Source of the DNA: Pachyseris speciosa
Lineage: Eukaryota; Cnidaria; Anthozoa; Scleractinia; Pachyseridae
Length of the DNA: 64,000 bases
Assembly (NCBI GenBank): GCA_016490735.1
Contig: JAEMWC010000075.1
Coordinates: 755,001 to 819,000, forward strand
Direction of reading: 5' to 3'
The notes beneath the pieces were generated by a model. It was not told the origin of the DNA, made no database searches, and worked only from the letters and a program-made list of their open reading frames with translations. Positions 51,478 through 63,400 of this stretch are shown piece by piece. How positions within the stretch are numbered: position 1 is the stretch's first letter; each line of letters starts with the position of its first letter. Position numbers and translations under genes: made by a program.

Positions 51478-53070
51478 TTGGCTATTGCGTGGGGCTGTCA
51501 CCACTTCCAGATATACTTGCTGGGAAACCACTTCACAGTGAAGACGGACCACAAGCCCCTGTTGCCTATATTCAACAAACCGACTTCGCAAGCTTCAGCA
51601 AGAATTGACAATTGGCGTCTGAAGTTGCAGTCATTTGACTTCAAGGTGCTGTACTCAAGAGGTGATTTGAATCCTGCTGATTACATGTCAAGACATCTTC
51701 AAGGTAACTCCCACTGTGATTTTGTTGCCGATTCTGCAGAGCAGTATGTTAACTTCGTTCTGACACAGGCCACACCCAAGACATTGAGCAGAGATGACAT
51801 TCAAGCTACATCACAGGATGCCACTCTACAAGAAGTGATGTGTCTTATCTCAAATGGCCAGTGGGACAACCTCAAGCCAGTGGATGGAGTTGATCCAAAT
51901 ACCCTCAGAATATTTGCCAATGTCCGGGATGAGCTGACTTCGGTGGATGGAAAAATTGTCCTTCGTGGAAATCGCATAGTCATTCCTGATGCCCTTCAGA
52001 AATGTGTAGTAGAACTAGCTCATGAGGGCCACCAAGGACTAGTTAAGACGTGCAGTTTGTTAAGGTCCAATGTCTGGTTTCCAAAGATGGACCCTGCTGT
52101 TGATGAAGTTGTCAAGAAGTGCTTTCCATGTCAGGTTGCCACACCCAAACCCTCTCGTGAACCGTTGAAGATGACACCCTTGCCAGATGGTCCATGGCAA
52201 CATGTTAGTGTTGACTTCTGTGAAGTAGCTGGGCATTATGTGCTGGTAGTGATTGATGATTATTCGAGATTCCCTGAAGTCGAGATTGTGCATTCTACAT
52301 CTGCGAAAGCAGTCATCCCTAAATTGGTTCGCATATTTGTCACTTATGGTGTGCCCCAAGTTGTCAAATCTGACAATGGTCCTCCATTTAATGGACACGA
52401 ATTCGCCCAATTTGTTGAGTATCTGGGTTTCAAGCACCATAAAGTGACTCCTCTATGGCCTGAAGCGAATGGCAAGGTGGAGCGCTTCATGAAAACATTT
52501 GGAAAGGTACTCCACACCACCACCAGCTGGAAGCAACAGGTGTATCAATTTCTTCAGAATTATCGAGCGACCCATCATTGTACTACTGGCATTGCCTCAG
52601 CCACTGCCCTATTTGGAAGACCAATCAGGATAAAGCTTCCCTGCCCTGTTGCTGTGCCGTGTGAAGTCAATCTTAATCCAACACTAATGCATGAGCAAGA
52701 TACATGTCAGAAACTCAAGATGAAGAATCATGCTGAAAGTAAGAGGCCAATCAAAAATTCGGACATACAAGTTGGAGATACTGTACTGGTGAAGCAACCA
52801 AAGCTGGGAAAGTTCTCGACACCATACCACCCGGTTCCATTGACAGTCACAAGCAAGAACCACAGCATGTTGACAGCTGATGGAGGCAACCGGAAGGTGA
52901 CTCGCAATTCCTCCCACTTCAAGAAGTTCCTATCAAATGAACCAGCTAGCTCTATCAGTGATGTGGACACTCCAAACCCCTTCCTGTCCCCTGTATCAGC
53001 AAGTCAGGATGGAACCAGCCCAGTGTCAGTGGACTCCAACTCAAGTGCCAGGACTCCAGCTGATCCATAA
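51478..53070 (+). pseudogene. Gypsy RNase H end and integrase
   Basis: A 530-residue frame. The first 75 residues complete RNase H (AIAWGCHHFQIYLLGNHFTV, YSRGDLNPADYMSRH). The integrase has its zinc site H182, H185, C215, C218 and the catalytic triad D246, D299, E335, with the standard 35-residue spacing between the last two. A C-terminal SH3-like part (VGDTVLVKQPKLGKFSTPY) ends the protein. This segment is intact and could be read through, but the upstream gene is broken. Confidence 0.85.
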
Positions 53071-53268
53071 CTAAGGAGGTCTACATGTGTATCCAAAACG
53101 CCCAAGAGGCTTATTCAAGAAATGTTATCAGTGACTTTGAACGACATTTTTTTGTTGCGTTTAATTGCTTCAAACTTTGGCACTAGTCTTGAAGGAAATG
53201 CTCATGAACATCTAGGTTTTAAATGGAGTTAAGATTGGACTATAATGAACCGTTAACGTTATATCTCA

Positions 53269-53287
53269 AGCTAAAGGAAAGGAGAAG
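53269..53287 (+). promoter_or_regulatory. Polypurine tract of the gypsy element
   Basis: The purine run AAAGGAAAGGAGAAG ends right before the 3' LTR; it would prime plus-strand DNA synthesis. Confidence 0.75.
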
Positions 53288-53461
53288 TGTAATGTTTGTC
53301 ACGTGTTGTGTGACATTCAAGTCATGCTGTTATTACGTCATTAGCAAGGCATGATGGGTTAGTAAGAAAACAGAGTTGAACATTTGCTTGAAATGGTTGC
53401 TGTGTGTCTTGTTTTTGTGTCCCATGTTATTTACTTTTGTGTTCGATAACAGCACATTACA
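53288..53461 (+). repeat. Gypsy 3' LTR (174 bp)
   Basis: Begins TGTAATGT and ends ACATTACA, an exact 8-bp inverted end, right after the purine tract. No second copy is seen upstream, so the 5' LTR has been lost. Confidence 0.8.
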
Positions 53462-54530
53462 GCACTGACAATTTTATGCCGTCAAAACAAATTAAAGTCT
53501 GCTCGATGGCCTTTCGCATTTTCGGTTAATTAAAGTCATCGGTTTGGAAAAAGCTCATCAATTCGAACTCAAAGTTCATTTGTCTGATACTAAAAAAGCT
53601 TTTGATCACTGCACTATTAGGTTAATCACTTTTGAAGTATTGAAAGACGAACAACTGGAAGTGATGCGAAAGGCAACCACAATTTAGTGTTTTATCTGAC
53701 CATGATAATTAAGAATAATGTATTGAGTCACCATATGAGAAAGATTCAGACAGCAGTTATAGGAATCCTCGTATGTGCATAGACTCTACGTAGTTTCCTT
53801 GTAAAAGTTTTTGCTTACATTCGGTATGTTCATTTATTAAAAGATCTTAAAAGTTTCCACACATTTGAATGCAAAGGTAACAAATGATCATGGACAGGTG
53901 TGATCGATCAAGCCTAACAAGGCTCCTCCGACGATTTTCAAGGTTAAAAAATTTTGAATCTCCAACAGCCTCTGAAAACTATAGCTCATTTACGTCGTTG
54001 TCGTTCTGAGCTGCTGCACTTCGAGAAAATGATTTCAAACAACTTCAAACTAACAAAATGCACGCTGCATTACCATATGCAAATGAGTGAGAGTTCTGTT
54101 TCGTGGTATGCAAATATTTGGCGTCTGCTAGCGCCTTATCTAGACAAACAGATCGTGGTTTCACCATCCTTTAATAAAGTGGTCTGAAGCCGTTTTTTAA
54201 AATATAAACTTTTTACGTGCAATTGCTTATTTATTTTCTTTGAAATTCCAATGATTTTCCGTTCGTTAGTATTTATCCAGGTATTTATATGTATTCCTGA
54301 CTGGTTAACTGTTCAGTTTTGCCGCTCCACCATTCGGAACTACAGTGTAGCAGTTCGAAAGTTCTGCCATTCACTCTCCATCCACCTATGATCTTCTACG
54401 CATGTATTAAAAAGCCAATAGATCTATGTGTAGTGACCATGCTTGACTGTCCTTAATCCTGTTCAAGTTACATCAAGTTTAAGATTTCCTGCCGAAACTT
54501 GATTCAGTTATAATGTTCTTTGGTGCCATT
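53462..54530. other. Intergenic, no gene seen
   Basis: AT-rich sequence. A 77-codon frame at 53954-54187 matches nothing. Confidence 0.4.
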
Positions 54531-54927
54531 TTAATAAAGATTTACCGAGCATCGTAAATCGCAGTTAATGGAGCGTGACGCTTCTGATCTAAGTTAGTAT
54601 TCGTACATGTAACTCATGTCACGCAACGAGCTACGAATTGTACAACATTTATCTCTTTGTTGTCTCAATAATACAATGTACTCTTCTGATCGCTCAAAGG
54701 TCGATTACTCTCTATCATGCACCTATGTCTCAAAACTTGTAACAACCGTTCCGTATGGCCGTAGCGGTAAATACCTCCATTCATGTCTCCTTGTAAACAC
54801 GTGCGTTCCTGTAAAGCTATGGTACGCGATTTTCCATTGGCTTAGTTTTAGACGTATGTCTAGCTATATAAAGTATATCTTGAGCCATTCTGCTCATTCG
54901 CTTAATAGCTTTCCTTACGTTACTGTA
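54531..54927 (+). repeat. Ngaro repeat A1
   Basis: Matches A2. Contains a TATA-like TATATAAAGTATA region near 54,866 that could be the promoter. The gag ATG follows its last base. Confidence 0.9.
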
Positions 54928-56148
54928 ATGGCTCGTCCACGTGCTTTGCCGAAGTCTTCCAAGGCCAAAAAGTCCCGCCAAAACAATGCCGAGGATCTTG
55001 CCTCTTTGACGGAAGAAGTTCTTCGCCTCCGCTTGCAGGCCCTCAATCTTCCTATCACAGGTAATAAAGCAGCCTTGGCCAAACGCCTAAAGTCTGCCCT
55101 CCACCCGGTGATTCCTCCTCATGGCAGCACAACAGCCAGTCGCCAGCCAACTAAGCGACTTAAAAAGGCGCCTGCTAAAAGCAAACGTTCACTGCCTACG
55201 CCTGTTCTGGCGACCACAGAACCCGAAGTAGACTCGTCCAGTAGTGAGTCGGAGAACGTGGGCGACGACATCTCGGAGAAGGATGCCTTCGACGACTTCT
55301 TCAAGGCGGACGAGACCCACCCTCAGCAGTCTCTGTCACCAGTCCAGCTCGCCGCCATTGAGAGCACGGTCGCGTCTACACTGGATCGCGCTCTCCAGAG
55401 CTACTTGAATCCAAGGACGTTGCCTTCCCTGGGCCCAGCGTTGCAGTACACTGGAGTGCAGCCACGTCGTCCAGGAACTGCTACCCCATTGGGCCTCCAT
55501 CGTCCCTTGGATAGGAACTTAGAGGATAAAATCCTCCGGGCCCGTACCACAGCCAGAACGATTGCCCCTCCGCTGACCCATCCCGTCGCCCATCGAGGGG
55601 AGCTGTCTGTTTCCGGTTCAACCGCGCCAGTGGCTGCACCGCAAGTACCTGCCACTTCCCGCATGTGTGCCGACGCTGCCGTTCAGCCAACCACTCCATC
55701 CTCAACTGCCCCGCCGGTGTCTCCAAGGGTGGCTCCCACAGCCACCAGAGTTCCAGTTCCTGCGACCGTAGCAAAAGATAAAGTGCGTCTCCTTGCAAGG
55801 AACATCTCACCTTCAGTATCCACCCCTATCAGTGTCGATAAGTTAGCAAGGGAGCTCTCCCAACATCCTAATCATGCTTTTAGTGCTAATTTAATTAATT
55901 CTTTCCGTTATGGCACCCGTGTGGGGTATACTGGTCCGGAGAAACAACGGGTCTTGCGCAACCTAATATCGGCCACGCAGCATCCCGAGGTGGTTTCTAT
56001 GAATCTAAAAAAAGGAAATCTCGCTAGGTCGGGTAGCGGGGCCTTTCCCCTCCCCCCCTTTACCACAGCTCCAGTGCCATCCCCTGGGTGTGATTCCCAA
56101 AAAGCATTCTACGGAATGGCGTACTATCTATCACCTGTCGTACCCTGA
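54928..56148 (+). pseudogene. Ngaro gag-like protein with SAP domain
   Basis: Reading from the ATG at 54928, right after repeat A1 (the frame also runs open upstream through A1, but that part is repeat). Residues about 27-58 form a SAP motif (LRLQALNLPITGNKAALAKR), a DNA/chromatin-binding fold. A Pro/Ser/Thr-rich middle follows, then INSFRYGTRVGYTGPEKQR, which resembles the region just before RT in DIRS elements. A frame change in an A7 run near 56,010 separates this from pol; the frame ends at 56148. Confidence 0.7.
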
Positions 56149-57061
56149 GGGGGATAGTATCAACGACTTCATTCCCAAAGATGCCTACACCCTCCAATAT
56201 GTCCGGGTGGACGACGCTATTGGCATCTTGTTATCCCTGGATCCGGGTGCTTATATGGCCAAAACCAATCTGAAATCCGCCTTTCGCCTTATCCCAATTC
56301 ATCCGGACGACTGGCACCTCCTGGGTATTTATTGGCAATCACAGTTTTATGTTGATCTTTATCTCCCCTTTGGTCTCAGGAGTGCCCCATTCCTGTTTAA
56401 TCAATTTTCGGATGCCCTCGAGTGGATCTTGAAGCACAATTACGGACTGGAACGTGTCCTTCACATTTTGGACGATTTTTTCATAGCTGAACCCACCCGG
56501 CTACAATGCTTACAAAGTTTTAGTACCTTACTTCGGGTCTTCATGTCCCTTCAAGCCCCGGTGGTAGCTTCCAAAACCCTGGGCCCTTCCCAGGAACTTG
56601 AATTTATGGGTATCGTTCTTGACAGCACCCGCATGGAAGCCCACCTTCCAGAGGACAAACTCACTCGCACCCGGGAAATGCTGAACTCCTTTACCAAACG
56701 CCGGTCCATACGCCTTGTTGAGCTGCAATCTCTCATAGGTACCCTTCAGTTTGCGTGCAAAGCGGTTGTCCCCGGTAGAACCTTCCTTCAGCGCATGATC
56801 AATTTAACTAACGGGGTACCGAGTCGTTTCCACCACATAAGATTAAATAAGGAGTTCTTTAAAGACCTAAACATGTGGAAAGCCTTCCTAGAGGGTTGGA
56901 ATGGACGTTCATTTTTCCTTAATACTACCGTTACCCCCTCCCCCCATATGGAACTTTATACCGATGCATCGGGTCGTACAGGTTATGGGGATATTTCAAC
57001 GGGAAATGGTTTCAGGGTCGCTGGCTTCCCCACATGCAACTTAGCAGTGACAGTGGCATAA
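56090..57061 (+). pseudogene. Ngaro/DIRS reverse transcriptase
   Basis: A 323-residue frame starting within RT. Motifs in order: TEWRTIYHLSYPEGDSIND, AKTNLKSAFRLIPIHPDDW, YLPFGLRSAPFLFNQFSDAL and the catalytic LDDFF (about residue 128). This variant of YxDD is usual in DIRS-type elements. RNase H begins with LYTDASGRTGYG. The frame then shifts by one base in a G-run near 56,990. Confidence 0.85.
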
Positions 57062-57378
57062 GCATCGAATGGCAAGAACTCTTCCCCATAGTTGTTGCCT
57101 GTGCCATTTGGTACCCCCATTTCTCGGGCAAACGAATTCAATTTTGGTGCGACAACGAGTCAGTAGTCTCTATTATTAACTCGGGCCATTCAAAGGTCCC
57201 GCGTATCATGGACTTACTTCGCTTTCTGGTTCTCGTTTCTATGAAACACAATTTTTACGTTAGGGCTCGTCGCGTTCCGGGAATTCATAACGAGATTGCT
57301 GATGCCCTCTCTCGCTTTCAGGAAAAACGCTTCAGAGCACTGGCCCCCCAGCCTTCGCCTTCGCTAATGACCCTTTAA
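57034..57378 (+). pseudogene. Ngaro RNase H, C-terminal part
   Basis: Continues RNase H in the shifted frame: GISIEWQELFPIVVACAIW, FWCDNESVVSIINSG (catalytic Asp) and GIHNEIADALSRFQ. Another one-base shift near a C-run at about 57,345 leads to the recombinase frame. Confidence 0.8.
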
Positions 57379-58342
57379 AAGACGAGGTCCTCCATTATGC
57401 GAACCGGGGATTGGCATGGTCAACTAACTGCACCTACACCTCTGGGGAGAAACGCTTTCTTCAGTTCTGCCTAATGAATAGACTATTCTCTAGCAACGGG
57501 GATCTTTTTCCCGCCTCGGAAGGTACCCTTATCTATTTTGCGACCCACTTGGCGCGTAAGGTAAAACATAGCACCATTAAGCTTTACTTATCCGCCGTAC
57601 GTAATCTCCACATCACTTGTGGGTACGGCGACCCACTTGTTGGCAAATTGCTTTTGAAGAAGGTGCTTCGGGGCATATTACGCCATCAGGGCCAGACCCG
57701 TATCCTTCGTCAACCAGTTACCCCAGGGATTTTATTGTCCATAAGACCTGTTTTAAGACAGTGGTTGAGTGTACAGGATTTTCGCATGATTTGGGCAGCC
57801 TTCACTCTCGCCTTTTTCGCCTTCCTTCGTTGTCGTGAGTTCACATATCAAGGTATCAGAGCATACCGTCCCAACTTTGACTTATCGGCCGGTTGCGTAT
57901 CTTTTGAACCCAGTCTGGCTTGCCCGCAGCGGATGTCAATTTACTTAAGTCATCCAAAACAGACGCGTCTCGCCGTGGTCACACGTTCGTAATTGCTCGC
58001 TCCCCTTCGCCGCTTTGCGCCGTTCAGGCTATGCGCCGATACTTTTTACTTGCGCGTCCTCTGGGCCCGCTTTTCTCCTTCCAATCCGGCCACTTGCTTA
58101 CTCGGAAATCGGTGGTCTCCCTTCTTAGGGATGCCGCTCGCCAGGCGGGTTTAACCCACGATTCACTTAAGGGGCATAGTTTTCGCATCAGCACCGCTTC
58201 TACAGCGGCCGCTGCCGGCCTGCCGGACTGGTTGATTAAAGTCCTAGGACGGTGGTCTTCTGACTACTATCAATTATATATACATACGCCGCAAACTGTT
58301 CTTTTATCGGCCGCCCCACGCATGGCGAATGTTACCTCTTGA
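57379..58342 (+). pseudogene. Ngaro tyrosine recombinase
   Basis: Two frames (57411-57992 and 57920-58342) form one recombinase with a shift near 57,925. The SAM-like N-terminal part includes HSTIKLYLSAVRNLHI; the catalytic part has the first Arg in AFLRCREFTYQG, the His-x-x-Arg box in KGHSFRISTAS, a Trp in LGRWSSDYY and the nucleophilic Tyr in YYQLYIHTP. It would join the circular cDNA to the genome. Confidence 0.85.
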
Positions 58343-58413
58343 GTAGTGTTCCAACCAAAAATAAATAAATTGTCTTTCGCTTGGGGGGATACATGCTCCG
58401 CACGTATCAGTGG

Positions 58414-58838
58414 CGGTTAAGTCTCGTAGCGACTTCCCCAAGCTCTGCATTCTATTTCAATGCACTAATTTTAGCTCTCTTTTGGCCAATATTATTTTCC
58501 AAATCTGCACTTGTCGTGTGCTGTTTATATGTATTGGTTTGAGCTATTTATGATGTGCCTACACTCGTTCCATTAAGTTGCACGATGCTGGCCGGAGGTT
58601 TCAGCTTGTAGTGCCGTGGAGAGTTAGGCTTTTAGGTCGCGTGAATTTTGGTCCTACCGGTCCGATCCAGCGTGGAAAATTCCGCTGGGGAGATAGGTTG
58701 GGCTTTAGTCGCGCTATTGTCACGCGGGGAAGTCGAACGTCACGCTGATAGCAGAGCGGTGTCCCTCCTTAACGCCAACATGTCGTGTTGTGTTGTTTTC
58801 GCTTAGTTAACATACAATATCGGAACTGCGACATTAAT
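58414..58838 (+). repeat. Ngaro repeat B1
   Basis: 425 bp, matches B2. Its last bases (ATTAAT) overlap the start of A2, which is the joint of the circular intermediate. Confidence 0.9.
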
Positions 58839-59230
58839 AAAGATTTACCGAGCATCGTAAATCGCAGTTAATGGAGCGTGACGCTTCTGATCTAAGTTAG
58901 TATTCGTACATGTAACTCATGTCACGCAACGAGCCACGAATTGTACAACATTTATCTCTTTGTTGTCTCAATAATACAATGTACTCTTCTAATCGCTCAA
59001 AGGTCGATTACTCTCTATCATGCACCTATGTCTCAAAACTTGTAACAACCGTTCCGTATGGCCGTAGCGGTAAATACCTCCATTCATGTCTCCTTGTAAA
59101 CACGTGCGTTCCTGTAAAGCTATGGTACGTGATTTTCCATTGGCTTAGTTTTAGACGTATGTCTAGCTATATAAAGTATATCTTGAGCCATTCTGCTCAT
59201 TCGCTTAATAGCTTTCCTTACGTTACTGTA
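58834..59230 (+). repeat. Ngaro repeat A2
   Basis: 397 bp, matches A1. Confidence 0.9.
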
Positions 59231-59331
59231 GTCCGTGTCTCAGAATTTTGTAATTCCCCTTCCCTCCCTCCCTTTGGAGGTCATTTTGTTGTGTTATCAA
59301 TAAACGGGGTTCACCTCTCGTTTCCTGCTTT

Positions 59332-59756
59332 CGGTTAAGTCTCGTAGCGACTTCCCCAAGCTCTGCATTCTATTTCAATGCACTAATTTTAGCTCTCTTT
59401 TGGCCAATATTATTCTCCAAATCTGCACTTGTCGTGTGCTGTTTATATGTATTGGTTTGAGCTATTTATGATGTGCCTACACTCGTTCCATTAAGTTGCA
59501 CGATGCTGGCCGGAGGTTTCAGCTTGTAGTGCCGTGGAGAGTTAGCCTTTTAGGTCGCGTGAATTTTGGTCCTACCGGTCCGATCCAGCGCGGAAAATTC
59601 CGCTGGGGAGATAGGTTGGGCTTTAGTCGCGCTATTGTCACGCGGGGAAGTCGAACGTCACGCTGATAGCAGAGCGGTGTCCCTCCTTAACGCCAACATG
59701 TCGTGTTGTGTTGTTTTCACTTAGTTAACATACAATATCGGAACTGCGACATTAAT
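59332..59756 (+). repeat. Ngaro repeat B2
   Basis: 425 bp, matches B1 and ends the element. Confidence 0.9.
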
Positions 59757-60700
59757 GTGACATATCCAAAACACAAAGAAATTGAAAGCCTGTTCAAACT
59801 CGACCGCGGTATTTCATTACCTCGGTTTTACCTTGGTTAGTTTTCCCGCGGCAACTTTGGAGCCTGACCGAAAAAATCCCTCGGTAAAAAGCGGCCTGCC
59901 GCAGGAATACCAAGAGAAAGTCGTAAGGAGGTCACGCGGCAATGATGCAGTAAAGGGGTCAATACTTTCAGGCAGTACTGTATCTGGCATCATGATTAAG
60001 TTATGAAGTTTCATGTTTTTAATGCAAATGTTCTTGCATTATGACATCTGAGTTTAAATCAACTTACTGTTAAAAAAATGTTCTTCTAATACATTTTCTA
60101 ACCCAACAAAATGTATGATGGTGAGTTTTTAATAATTGTGGTTAAAAAATAATTTTATTTTTTGTGATGCGCTTATTCATTCCCACAAATGAAGTATTCC
60201 AAAAGGAAGCCAAATAATTCAGCTTTGAAAAGCAAGGTTTAGAGGGCTTTTGGCTTGAGAAACACTTGCAGAAGGCACCATTCTGTTCAGGTGCATGAAA
60301 TTTTCATGCTAATATGTGACCCTCCATGGGAAAACCAGCAAAAAGGTGATGACACGGATATGGATGCAACGACACGGCACGCTAAGCATGACATAGGACA
60401 CGCATGTGCGCATATTTAATCACCAAAACAAAGAATGTCACGCTAGCTTTTGTAATATGGCATGCACTAACACACTAGATCTTTCCTTTTTACGAGCAAG
60501 TCAAATGTCACGCTGTTTAGCACGCAATAACACGGGAAATCATGCAAATTGGCATGCCGTAGCTGACGGCCCTGTGTCCATCCATCAAGATCATTGGCTT
60601 GCAAAAAATTTCCCGAACCCAGCAATAAATTTCGCATCTTTCATGTATTTAATTTCATGCAAGTTAACAGTGATAATGTAAGCCAAACTTAAGCTTAGTT
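59757..60700. other. Intergenic, no gene seen
   Basis: Several CACGC/GTCACGCT phrases recur around 60,360-60,530 and again at 61,670-61,890. No gene recognised. Confidence 0.4.
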
Positions 60701-60960
60701 ACAGTACTGTGCAAAAGAAATGAGAGCGAGGAAATACGTTAATTGTTCTTGCGAATCTTTGGCAAAATTTCACGCGAAATTTCATATAGCACAGCATGTA
60801 ATTTCGCAGTTATGGTGGGGAATTTCAAAATTCACAAACTCTTTCCAAATTTCGAAGAAGTTGAGTTTCGAAAGAGTGAATTTTCGATGCAACAAATTTT
60901 TGCCGAACTTTTGCGGTGGAGAAAGAATAGCTGCGAAAATTTCATGACACACCCTAGTTG
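60701..60960 (+). repeat. GCGAAATTTC-rich repeat, copy 1
   Basis: Begins ACAGTACTGTGCAAAAG, a phrase like the ends of Tc1/mariner-type transposons, followed by AT-rich sequence with many GCGAAATTTC and complement variants. A related unit starts at 63113. Confidence 0.45.
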
Positions 60961-63112
60961 AACATGTGGTTTGTTTGTTTTGTTTACACAACGGTAAAAG
61001 TAAAATAATGATATCTCCAGTTCTACATGAAGGTGTACAGTGACGATTAAAACGGCAAAATATTCTGTCTTCAAGGCTGAAATTCGACATAAAAATGTTT
61101 ATGATGCGCCATCTAACAAAGAGCAATTTCTCGCATGACTATAAACGAAATTTTGCATTGCTGCTCGAAATTTTGATTGAATTTTCATAAATAAGTTCGA
61201 AATTAAAAAAAAACGGCTTTGAAAATTTGTTCGAAAATTCGCTGAAATTCGATTTGGCATAAAACTTCGCTCATTTTCGCCAAAGTGACAAAAATGTTCT
61301 GAATTATGGCTTTAAAAGATGATACTGAACTGCATAAATACAGCCGAAATACATGGACTGGGGAAAGGTTCAGATCCGTATTGTTGCGTTACACTGATCA
61401 TGTACCACTGCTGTGTCGTCAGCAAAAATCATTGGATTGGAGGCATAACCGAATTCTCACACTATTTTATACTGCTAGACATTTTTTATTGAAGCTGCAA
61501 AATGAAGAACAATATTTGAATATCTTTTCAAATGAAAAGAATTTGAGTATTGGGACATGAATGAATACCCTTCAGTACTACAAATGTGGCTTTCTCAGTT
61601 TCTGCGAGTTTAACAGTGGCCATGTTTTACACCGAAGAGTAGAATAAGAACTTCATTATTATCTTTTCCTATGGCACGGCGTGCCATTTCACTTGCGAGG
61701 GGTGCGATTTTTGCACGGTCCCTTTGCTTTCCAAACCTGACACGCATCTTTGTTTAACTGAACACGCTTTATTGTTTATGTCGTGTGACTGAAAACAATG
61801 TCAATTTTTAATGAGGCGTGTATCGTGACACAGTGCTAGCATATTAATGGAAATTTGTTTTGTTTAGCGTGCTAAAATAGCATGCATATTGACATATTTA
61901 AGCTTTTCACTGCACAGTGAAACTATCGCTTTTCAACTAATGGTCTGTAAAATGTGCCTTTTTCAAAGGAACTGTTGAATATTTGAAGTGACGATACTCA
62001 AGACCTCACAACATGAATCCAGTTTTCTTAAAATTTAATTTTTCTGGAATAACAGAGGCTGGAAACATTCACTAAGTTTTGATTTAGTATGCCCAGTATC
62101 TGACCAGTTTTTTCTTCACTGTGAAAAATCATTGTATAAGCTGCGTAAGCTGTTTAACCCTTTGTCTTCGGGCGATTTGGTCGCCTTCTTTGCAATTTCC
62201 GGAGGGTAGGAGGTGAAGTCAATGTGGCTATTCCATATATGGGGTTACCACGGAGATTTCGCTGGTCCACAACACCAAAGGCTCTTTCTTTGTTGTCACG
62301 CTGTCACACTAACTGTCGTTTATTTCTAAATGATCATTGAAGCTACAATTCATTACGTATTTGATTTACCGGTATAAGTGTGTTTTTGGAGCCATTTTCC
62401 ACCTCACAAGCCCCCTGCCTGGCATCATAAAGCTGGGTTGATGGGTAGAAACAATCCTTTGAAAGAAAACAGAGGCAAGAAGCAATTTCACACGAAGTGG
62501 GCTGCTCAAAGTATTCGAGCAAGTGATGGTAATTCACGGGGTGAAGTTGTGTCTTTAGCTCTTTTGTGAGTGGATTCCGAGACCTGGCATGGCAATTTTG
62601 GAAAGTTTTGACTGCAATCAGTGCAATATTTTGTCAGCAGGACCAGGTGGCCCGACACCCCAAAATATCTGAAATGGAAATTGTCAGAAAGTCATGCGCC
62701 CGTTATCCAAGAAAGTCCCAGAATTCCTTTGGGTCACAAACGCAAACATGACAGACCACTGAGAGCAAGTGAAATCAAATAGGGTTATTGGGGTCGCTAT
62801 AAAGGAGTGAGCAGGAAAATATAGAACAGATTGCAAGAAGTGGAATCGAAGTTTGCTGCCAATGTAAATTTTTAACCTCAATAGGAATTTTTGTTTTCAA
62901 AACTTCAAGACAAAGTTGCATTAATTTTGCTGTTGTCCGCGGGCGATTTTGGTTTTTCAAGAGAATAAACAGTCATATTAAAATTGGGAGTTTCGGTCAT
63001 TTTCCAGGGTGATAAAGTCTACAAAAGTGACCTTTTAGCAACGACAGTGGCTCATTTCAACCATAGTCCAGGATTTGGGAAAGTTGCAGGTTTTCAAAGC
63101 CATCAACCACAT
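60961..63112. other. Intergenic, no gene seen
   Basis: 61,140-61,290 continues the CGAAATTT theme. Elsewhere only short frames (60-90 codons) without recognisable domains. Confidence 0.35.
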
Positions 63113-63400
63113 ACAGTATTGTGCAAAAGTAATGCAAACGAAATTCGACGAATTTCGCGAATATTCGCGAATATTCGACGATAATTAGCGAAATTTCGTT
63201 TGGAGCGATTTTTCGACGATATTTCGGGAGTCCTATTGTTTGAGCGACAACGATATTTCGCGGCACTCCGCGATAATTCGAACGAAATTTCGCGGCACTC
63301 CCCGATAGTTCGAGCGAAATTTCGTGACACTTAGCGATATTTCGAGCGAATTTTCGTTTGTATCCAGTGATTTTTCGCTTGCTGCAAATGATATCTTTAT
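63113..63400 (+). repeat. CGAAATTTCG-rich repeat, copy 2
   Basis: Begins ACAGTATTGTGCAAAAGTAA and continues with dense CGAAATTTCG, CGAATATTCG and CGATATTTCG units. The palindromic units open frames on both strands, which explains the overlapping short frames. Confidence 0.5.

Larger units (their letters stand above)
47281..53461 (+). mobile_element. Ty3/gypsy retrotransposon, 5'-truncated, with nested insertions
   Basis: In order: gag with zinc knuckles, protease, RT, RNase H, integrase, purine tract and 3' LTR. The 5' LTR and start of gag are missing; the element begins right after a foldback repeat. Three insertions break it: an L1-like LINE (47367-48052), a CR1-like LINE fragment (48718-49384) and a solo LTR (49963-50598). 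The gene order and the NISDD-type RT box fit the K02A2.6-like gypsy groups of invertebrates. Confidence 0.9.
54531..59756 (+). mobile_element. DIRS/Ngaro-type tyrosine-recombinase retrotransposon
   Basis: The element has RT/RNase H and a tyrosine recombinase instead of an integrase, and the split direct repeats of the Ngaro/PAT type: A1 (54531-54927), ORFs, B1 (58414-58838), A2 (58834-59230), a ~100-bp spacer, B2 (59332-59756). A1 and A2 are both 397 bp and differ at about three positions I can see; B1 and B2 are both 425 bp and differ at about four. Such elements integrate as circles through site-specific recombination without target duplications. The high identity indicates recent activity. 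Confidence 0.9.

Noticed and set aside
54616..54927. N-terminal extension of the Ngaro gag frame
   Set aside because: This part is repeat A1, which recurs as A2 without a gene behind it; the ATG directly after A1 is a better start.
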